In this document: piece by piece, positions 46,301-52,670 of the stretch
Position numbering within the stretch: position 1 is the first letter of the stretch
How the letters are laid out: each line of letters begins with the position of its first letter
NCBI GenBank assembly: GCA_032718475.1
Contig: JAUCBJ010006512.1
Location: forward strand, 1-52,670
Origin: Nemertoderma westbladi
Lineage: Eukaryota; Xenacoelomorpha; Nemertodermatida; Nemertodermatidae
Length of the DNA: 52,670 bases
Reading direction: 5' to 3'
Made by a program: the position numbers and the translations under genes
The notes under the pieces: model-generated
Databases searched by the model: none
What the model saw: only the letters and a program-made list of their open reading frames with translations
Told to the model about the DNA's origin: nothing

Positions 46301-47124
46301 ACCCCAATTACTAACCCAATAATGTCCCTGTCCCAGAATGTTCTCGTAACCCCAATTACCAACCCAATAATGTCCCTGTCCTAGAATGTTCTCGTGACCC
46401 CAATTACCAACCCAATAATATCCATGTCCCAGAATGTTCTCGTAACCCAAATTACCAACCCAATAATGTTCCTGTCCCAGAATGTTCTCGTGACCCCAAT
46501 TACCAACAAAATATTGTCCCTGTCCTAAATTGTTCTCGTAACTCCAATTACCAACCCAATAATATCCATGTCCCAGAATGTTCTCGTGACCCCAATTACC
46601 AACCCAATAATGTCCCTGTCCTAGAATGTTCTCGTAACCCAAATTACCAACCCAATAATGTTCCTGTCCCAGAATGTTCTCGTGACCCCAATTACCAACC
46701 AAATATTGTCCCTGTCCTAAATTGTTCTCGTAACTCCAATTACCAACCCAATAATATCCATGTCCCAGAATGTTCTCGTAACCCCAATTACCAACCCAAT
46801 AATGTCCCTGTCCTAGAATGTTCTCGTAACCCAAATTACCAACCCAATATTGTTCCTGTCCCAGAATGTTCTCGTGACCCCAATTACAAACCAAATATTG
46901 TCCCTGTCCTAAATTGTTCTCGTAACTCCAATTACCAACCCAATAATATCCATGTCCCAGAATGTTCTCGTAACCCCAATTACCAACCCAATAATGTCCC
47001 TGTCCCAGAATGTTCTCGTGAACCCAATTACCAACACAATAATGTCCCTGTCCCAGAATGTTCTCGTGACCCCAATTACCAACCCAATAATGTCCATGTC
47101 CTAGAATGTTCTCGTAACCCCAAT
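43308..47124. repeat. 48-bp satellite, right block (about 79 monomers)
   Basis: Continuation of the satellite broken by the BEL insertion. Variant composition shifts: CTCGTGACCCC, CAACCAAATA and ATATCCATGTCC monomers are frequent only here. Higher-order units are short: a 240-bp (five-monomer) unit at about 44821-45180, and a 192-bp (four-monomer) unit repeated at 46489, 46681 and 46873. The longest minus-strand open stretch (44630-46114) is a pure GYENILGQGHYWVGNW repeat. The block ends at CGTAACCCCAAT and passes into unique sequence. Confidence 0.96.
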
Positions 47125-48197
47125 AATTACAAAGCAGCTCTGGGTATTTAATAAAAGTGTTTACTTTGCGCAGTCAATCATCCATTTCTATTCTCACCTT
47201 ACAATTGATATAATTCTTTTGAGGGAATTGTTTGAAGTTTTTTTTATAAGTTTTTTTTTAAGTTTTTATTAAGTTAAGGCCTACTGTATACTGTATAAAG
47301 TTGACGAAAAGTCAAAAATTTCATATTTCACCAAGGGCAAAGTATATTATAACACCATGAAGCCATGGTATTATTATATTAACACGAACTTCCAAAGTAA
47401 AAATATTACCAAACTTTAACATTAACTACCATATAACTGTGGGTGGTGACATGTTGTTTGGCAAAAGTTTAGAAATTTTCCAAGTTGAATTTCCGTGTGG
47501 CCTTCGAGAAGCTAAGATAATAGCAGTTAATTAGTTAATCTGTCGCTTTTTTTGCAATGTTCAATTTTGAACGTTAATAACTCGATCAATCCTCGATGAA
47601 ATGTAACCAAACCTGGTACACAAATTGTTTGACAAAAGTTTAGAAATTTTCCAAGTTGAATTTGCTTGGGGCCTTCGTGCAGCACCAGTGTAACTGTCTT
47701 AAAGTTATAATAAATTTACTTTTCCAAAATTATAACGCTTGACATCAGCAGGTTGCTAGGAGACTAAATCAGCTGGGTTTCGGGCAAATTACGAAATTAT
47801 AGTAATGCCATTGTGGCCTGTCTGCCTGTACCGGTACTATACTCAATGTCAATTCCTGTATCAGGAATCCTTTAATCAGACAATACAGCAATACTGCAAT
47901 AGGCCTACCATACTGTATTCGGTGTTTTACGGTACTGGCTGACTGGTACCGCGGTACCGGTGCAGTGATTATAGATCACGTATACTTGTACTACAAGACA
48001 GGCCTAATTCTGTAGGCCCTAATTAGCCATGCAGTGCGGACTCCGGACTGTTGGACTGCGGTCCTGAATTAGATTAGAGGGTCCATTGGCGCCGTCCGCC
48101 GTACCGCCCTACTACCTGACTACTGTCAGACTGTAGAAGTATAACCGGACTGGTAGCAACTGCTGAACTGCCAACTACAGACAGACAGAACTACCGG
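47125..48197. other. Non-coding flank with a short duplication
   Basis: No gene seen. A roughly 50-bp phrase (CAAAAGTTTAGAAATTTTCC and onward to GGCCTTCG) occurs at about 47457-47510 and again at about 47627-47680, spaced 170 bp. The right part has frequent ACCGGTAC and AGGCCTA words. Confidence 0.55.
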
Positions 48198-48205
48198 TAC
48201 GGTAC

Positions 48206-49195
48206 CAGGGATGGCAATTAGGTTTTAATATTAGGTTTTATTATTAGGTTTTAATAAAAAACCTAGTGTAAAAATTATTAGGTTTTATTAGGTTTTATTG
48301 GGTTTTATTCCAGTCTGCCACGAGAGTGCAATCCGTTGGCCTAATTATTGGGTATGGGGGAAAACCCTCACATTTCGTTGTTTGTACATACTCCTTTGTG
48401 ACCAGTGACTGCTAGACCTTCAAAGACGGTTCGATTAGACATTAGCTAGCAGATTAGCCAGTCGGGGAGTTCTATTTCAGTATTTACAACTGAGTTGAAA
48501 GTTCAACTTTATTTTTTAAAATTCAACTTTTGGAGAAGGGTTTAAAATTCAACTTTTGGAGTAGGTTTGGAAATACTGATAAATATGGAATTGGAATCCA
48601 TTACTGGTATTCCATTGTATAATAATTATGACATAGCAGCATAGGCCTATAGTGGTAATTTAATACGATTCATTACATAGTATTTCAGCTAATTTGCAAA
48701 TGTAATCAATCACTTTAAATGTTTTTAAAAAATGTAATCCCGGCGGTGAAAGTTTTTATTCCATCGGTAATGAGGGTTGATTTTTCGAGTTACACCCATA
48801 AAAAGAATAAAAACACCCTTCTGTAACGTCTTGGGGGGGGGGGGGGGGGGGGCTAACTGCAGTACGCAGTACTGTACGTGTACCGGTACGATAGTTTTGC
48901 CATAGTTTGGTGAGATTATTATAAGTTAATAAGTCATACTTGCAATTGCTTCACAGACTTGATAATACCGGTAGGCGCAATGAAACCGCAATGGTCGATT
49001 TAGTGGGTGTTACAACCTTCAAAACAGCAATTAAATCATTGGTTCTCGAAAAATTTCTTAATTTTCGTATGAAAATTTAGGTTTTATTAGGTTTTTTTAG
49101 GTTTTATTAGGTTTTATTAGGTTTTATAAGGTTTTATTCAATAAAAGAAAAAACCTATTTTTGTTTTTTTTTAAATTAGGTTTTAACCATCCCTG
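48206..49195. mobile_element. Non-autonomous hAT-like element (990 bp)
   Basis: It begins CAGGGATGG and ends CCATCCCTG, the short CAGGG-type terminus common in hAT elements. It is flanked by TACGGTAC at 48198-48205 and 49196-49203, an exact 8-base duplication. Both subterminal zones are runs of TTAGGTTTTA (48218-48310 and 49077-49190) in the same orientation, with a few AAAACCTA copies in reverse. It encodes no protein. The interior contains a 20-base G run (48833-48852) and a duplicated AAAATTCAACTTTTGGAG. Confidence 0.85.
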
Positions 49196-49387
49196 TACGG
49201 TACTGAACTACGACAGCACTATACCGCATTTCTACGCTCCTGTCAGCGACAAAAGAAAATGAATTTCTTCGTTTACGGTTTCTGCTCTTGTTAACGGTTA
49301 AATATGTTAATTAAAGACTATGTAGGCCTATTGGTACGACCGACGGCACCGGCAACTGGTATAATCAGATGTAGATGTACATACTGA

Positions 49388-50288
49388 CCAGGTTGGAATT
49401 CATGCTGCAAAACTCGGACGCGTACCTGCGCGAATGACCGCAAACCAGATGCGCGTTGCGCGTTTGGGTGAGACAGGTGCGCGTTCGGGTGTGAGACAGG
49501 TGCGCGTTGCGCCTCAGCGCGCAGCTCTGCCTCTGATGCGCACCACAAATTAATTGAAATCACGAAAATACACAAAAAAATTTCGCTCGCTGCGCTCGCA
49601 TTAGTTTCTCATTTCCAATTCTTCAAACAGTCAAATCACTTCACCATAATACTGTAATACCGGCAACCGGAGCTGAATTTGTCTATTTATTTTAACTACA
49701 GTACTCTATTGTTGTATTGTTATTAGGTCTATGCTATGCCGATGTTACGTTAGTAAACAGGTAAAGTCAGAAAGTAACAATGTATTATAAGTATGACTTA
49801 ATTATAAGCCAACTGTATGTTTAAGCCTAATTGTTAGGTAGGCCTATACAAAGTATTATTGGCAGACTGGTACCTATTTCAATATTCGTTTTTTTGAAAT
49901 TACCGGTACATGTTTTGTTTGTAATCTAAAATAATATTTTCTGTTATAAAAGCAGTGAGCCCGATGGGCCACCATAGTAGTGGATTAAAAAATATTTTTT
50001 AATATTAACAATTTTGATGTTGCAAAAATTACATTTATTATGTAAGCCTAGATTCAACGTACAGACAGACAGACGTAAAGATAAGCTTAAAACGCTCAAA
50101 CTTGTAAAATAGGAATGTAAAATTGCTCTTATGAACTGTGCGATTTTTTGAGATATGCATGACATGAGCTGCGCGATTTTGTTTGGATTATGACATATGA
50201 TGAGGTGCGCGACGAGCCAATTTCAGGTGCGCGGTGATTTCAAAACAACAAAGCGTACCTGCGCGCTCATGCATGAATTCCAACCTGG
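49388..50288. mobile_element. Non-autonomous TIR element with GGTGCGCG ends (901 bp)
   Basis: Perfect 18-base terminal inverted repeats, CCAGGTTGGAATTCATGC and its complement, are flanked by CATACTGA at 49380-49387 and 50289-50296. The subterminal sequence is packed with GGTGCGCG, ACCTGCGCG and TGCGCGTTGCGC words, far richer in CpG than the surroundings; the centre is AT-rich. No protein is encoded. The 8-base duplication suggests a hAT- or P-like transposase acting in trans. The 85-codon minus frame here only reads the GC-rich end. Confidence 0.85.
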
Positions 50289-50296
50289 CATACTGA

Positions 50297-50829
50297 CATA
50301 CAGACATATCAATCTGCCAATACAACAATAGCAATAAGCTTACCCCTACTGCCCTACCAACCATCCATCGACTCGGCAACTACAACAATGGAAGTTATGC
50401 GGACTAACCAGCTGACCGGCATTCTAAGTTCAGGTACCCACTACCAGAGTCTACCCAGCTGCCCATAAAAGTGTTGGAATTGAAATCAAACAACTCACCA
50501 CCAAGGCCGTCTCTGTCTGTTTAGGGCAGTAGGGTGCATTTATAGTCAGATGCCGTCCGATCCGATCCGATCCGATGCATTTTGGCAATTATTGTAGCTA
50601 CAACTGTCAGACTGCAGACTGTACAAGCCTATAGCTGCTTAGGCCTACTTCTGTTTTTCCTAACACTGAACGCAGTCTGGCAGTATGACTATTGGCCTAT
50701 TGCATTATTGTATTGGCCTATTGCATTATTGTATATCTGTATATGGAAGTATGCAGGTATGGCAGTACTGCAGTACACAGTATGGGATCGTTCGTAGCTC
50801 TGTCTGTCTGTAGCTGACTGTCAGACTGT
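50297..50829. other. Spacer with a short CCGAT repeat
   Basis: No gene seen. Four or five tandem GATCC/CCGAT pentamers lie at about 50552-50577. TATTGCATTATTGTATTGGCC is duplicated near 50695-50735. Confidence 0.5.
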
Positions 50830-51672
50830 GGTGTTCAGAAGGAAATCGGACGTGCGTTGGATGTCCTGGAATGGAGTCTACCGACCAACTTGCAGGGTGA
50901 GGCTGCCCCTCTTGCCTCTGCAGCTCTGATCCTGGGCGGTGGAGACTGTCGCTGATGGCGGCGGAAACGGGAAGCGGGCAGCCGGGGCATTCTGTATCCC
51001 GATACTACAGCTGGTCCATGAAACTCTACGGTACAAACTCCGAGATGGAAAACTCGATGGGAAATCGGGGGGAAGAACTAGGCCTACGAAATTTCAGTTG
51101 AACCCATTCGATAGAGCGATAGAGGTGACCAGTTGGCCATCTCCCGGCGGCAGGACGGATTGCTGTGTCATGCGCGTGACCAGAGGAGTTGGCACGGTCA
51201 CCCGGACGACTAAAGGAATAGTCGGATCCGGTCGTTACTATTCAGCTATTACGAGGCGACGGTAAAGGACGAGGTGCGAGGGGCCATGTCGGGTTGGTTG
51301 GAGCACCGGAAGCGCGACACTCGATATCGGGACTGATAAAAATAGTTTTGGCTTCGGAGGAAACGGTAAGAAGTGCTTCAGGCGGCGTTTTGACGACTAT
51401 CAGACTATGGACAACCATACGGACTAGGCGGCGTGATCGGTTATCGGATCGATCTGGATGTGGGCACAATTGGGTACCGGTACAGTAAAAACGGAAGTGA
51501 TCTCGGGAAAGCTTTCGAGATTCCCGCTAATTTACGCAAACTCCCGTTATTCCTGTATTCCCGCAGTCTGTCTGTATCTTTAAAGAATGCTGAAATTATG
51601 TTTATTTTCGCCGAATTTATCCGTTTATCTGCGCATCTTCTTTCCGGGTACACCATTGTATCCCGGGCGCCG
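50830..51672 (+). pseudogene. DDX1: DDX1 helicase pseudogene (N-terminus and SPRY domain)
   Basis: Frames switch repeatedly, but the pieces follow DDX1 in order: EIGRALDVLEWSLPTN, LILGGGD, then LMAAETGSG (Walker A, altered after GSG), [78 protein letters not shown], then SDLGKAFEIPANL, LKNAEIMF and SGYTIVSRAP. A SPRY domain inserted just after Walker A is unique to DDX1 among DEAD-box helicases, so the identity is strong. DDX1 itself works in RNA end processing and tRNA-ligase complexes. This copy has several stops and frameshifts, no introns, and stops abruptly within or just after SPRY; the remaining helicase motifs are missing. It could be a 3'-truncated retrocopy or one decayed exon. Confidence 0.85.
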
Positions 51673-51675
51673 TTT

Positions 51676-51848
51676 TGTACCTACAATGTACCAAGTTGTG
51701 TACCTTTTGTACTTATTTGTACCAAGTTGTGTACCTTTTACTATATGTACCAAGTTGTGTACCTTTTACACCTACTATGTACCAAGTTGCGTACATTTTG
51801 TACCTATTATGTAACAGTTGTGTACGGTCTTGTACCTATTTATGTTTC
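51676..51848 (+). repeat. GTACCAAGTTGTGTACCTTT tandem repeat
   Basis: Four to five imperfect copies, spaced about 28-33 bp, of GTACCAAGTTGTGTACCTTT with variable TTTGTAC/ACACCTACTAT joints. It begins exactly where similarity to DDX1 ends. Two overlapping + frames are open through it and carry only simple repeats. Confidence 0.75.
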
Positions 51849-52670
51849 CTAAAGTAAAGATGTGTAATCTGATTATTATTATGATTGCTACATAACATGG
51901 TATAGAGACTATCTTATCTTATAACCGTTATCAACAGTGTTGTAGTCATAATTTGCAACGTTTCATTGAAATAATCACTTGAAATATTCGAATACATTCT
52001 ACCCATAATAATTAATACTAATTATTGTAAAACTATTTTTCTATGCGGAAATCCAGACTGAAAGTCTCTCTCTTGATATCTGTTGTTCCTTTGCGTCAAT
52101 ATTAATTAGAGTGTATTTAACAAATTTATTGTATCCGTTGAAATGTATTTGTTAAACAATAATTTAGTTGTCATGATTTTTAAGTAAGATTAGGTTAATT
52201 AAAGCCTTTATAAAATTATTATTATTATCCTGGGGGAAACTTTACAGCTTTATCGAAACTCTATAGCTCCATGGTAAGTATAGCTCCACGAAACTCTATG
52301 GGGGGGGGGGGGGGGGGGGGGTAGTATACTCCAGGTATTAAACTAAACTGAACCTTTTCTTATATATGACGGACAGATTGTCGGATAGTCAGAAAGACCA
52401 AATTTAATATACTATCTAGTTAAGTTTTTGAATTTATTTTTTGAAATATACCAGAACATGACTAGCTATTTTATTTTTAAAAAATAATGTTCTAGAACGA
52501 ATATTTTTTGAAATATTTAAAAAATTATCAAACACTAATTAGTATAAACAATTTCGTGGGAGGGTGTACGACGTACCTCCAGTCCCCCTCCCTCCTCCAA
52601 GCCAATTACTAGCTTTACCTGTAGCATCGACGTAGGGAGCATCTGGAGTGGGGTAGGGCACATTTTTGAA
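51849..52670. other. Non-coding end of window with a poly-G tract
   Basis: AT-rich sequence with no gene or RNA that I can support. A run of 22 G lies at 52300-52321, the longest homopolymer in the window, next to two copies of CGAAACTCTAT. Confidence 0.6.

Noticed and set aside
18677-47124. Dozens of long open frames on both strands in the 48-bp array, up to 494 residues
   Set aside because: They are trivial consequences of a stop-free 48-bp unit, occur on both strands at once, and break at every 46-bp monomer.
51433-51857. Intact 139-residue protein at the right end
   Set aside because: Its first half is an in-frame piece of the DDX1 pseudogene and its second half is a tandem repeat.

Overview
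This is eukaryotic, AT-rich, intron-bearing DNA. I infer a marine invertebrate, probably a non-vertebrate deuterostome. The reasons are animal-only gene families (synaptotagmin-like protein, the Microprocessor subunit DGCR8), a BEL/Pao retrotransposon, an IS3EU-type DNA transposon, and many TAGGCCTA palindromes. The sequence alone does not fix the species.

Left third (1-12300): the last three coding exons of a synaptotagmin-like (SYTL/Slp) gene lie on the + strand at 606-787, 1185-1396 and 12086-12297. The 10.7 kb intron between the last two holds two intronless minus-strand genes: a 150-residue RING-finger protein (1756-2208) and a complete DGCR8/Pasha (5567-7240). The same intron carries a foldback element, a distant inverted-repeat pair that brackets the RING gene, and several simple or minisatellite tracts.

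Middle (12300-18700): non-coding DNA with a TAGGCCTA minisatellite (13645-14656), a small TIR element (14661-15278), and a complete IS3EU-like transposon (15973-18316). That transposon has matching ends, a 6-base target duplication, a frameshifted transposase, and a hugely expanded 22-bp subterminal array.

Satellite block (18687-47124): about 14.8 kb of a 48-bp tandem satellite, roughly 300 monomers with nested higher-order periods. A 13.7 kb BEL/Pao LTR retrotransposon on the minus strand (29650-43307, 5-base target duplication) splits it. The 5' LTR of that element is itself split by a 2.85 kb terminal-inverted-repeat element (39742-42589, 8-base target duplication), which carries a decayed LINE reverse-transcriptase remnant. 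The order of events is therefore readable: satellite, then BEL, then TIR element.

Right end (47125-52670): two short non-autonomous elements with 8-base target duplications (48206-49195, hAT-like; 49388-50288), then an intronless, multiply frameshifted copy of the N-terminal and SPRY part of the RNA helicase DDX1 (50830-51672), a short tandem repeat and a poly-G tract.

Only three loci look like functional host genes: SYTL, the RING gene and DGCR8. Most of the rest is repeats and mobile elements, with stretches in which I see nothing. Boundaries, target duplications and frames were read by eye; no database search was possible.
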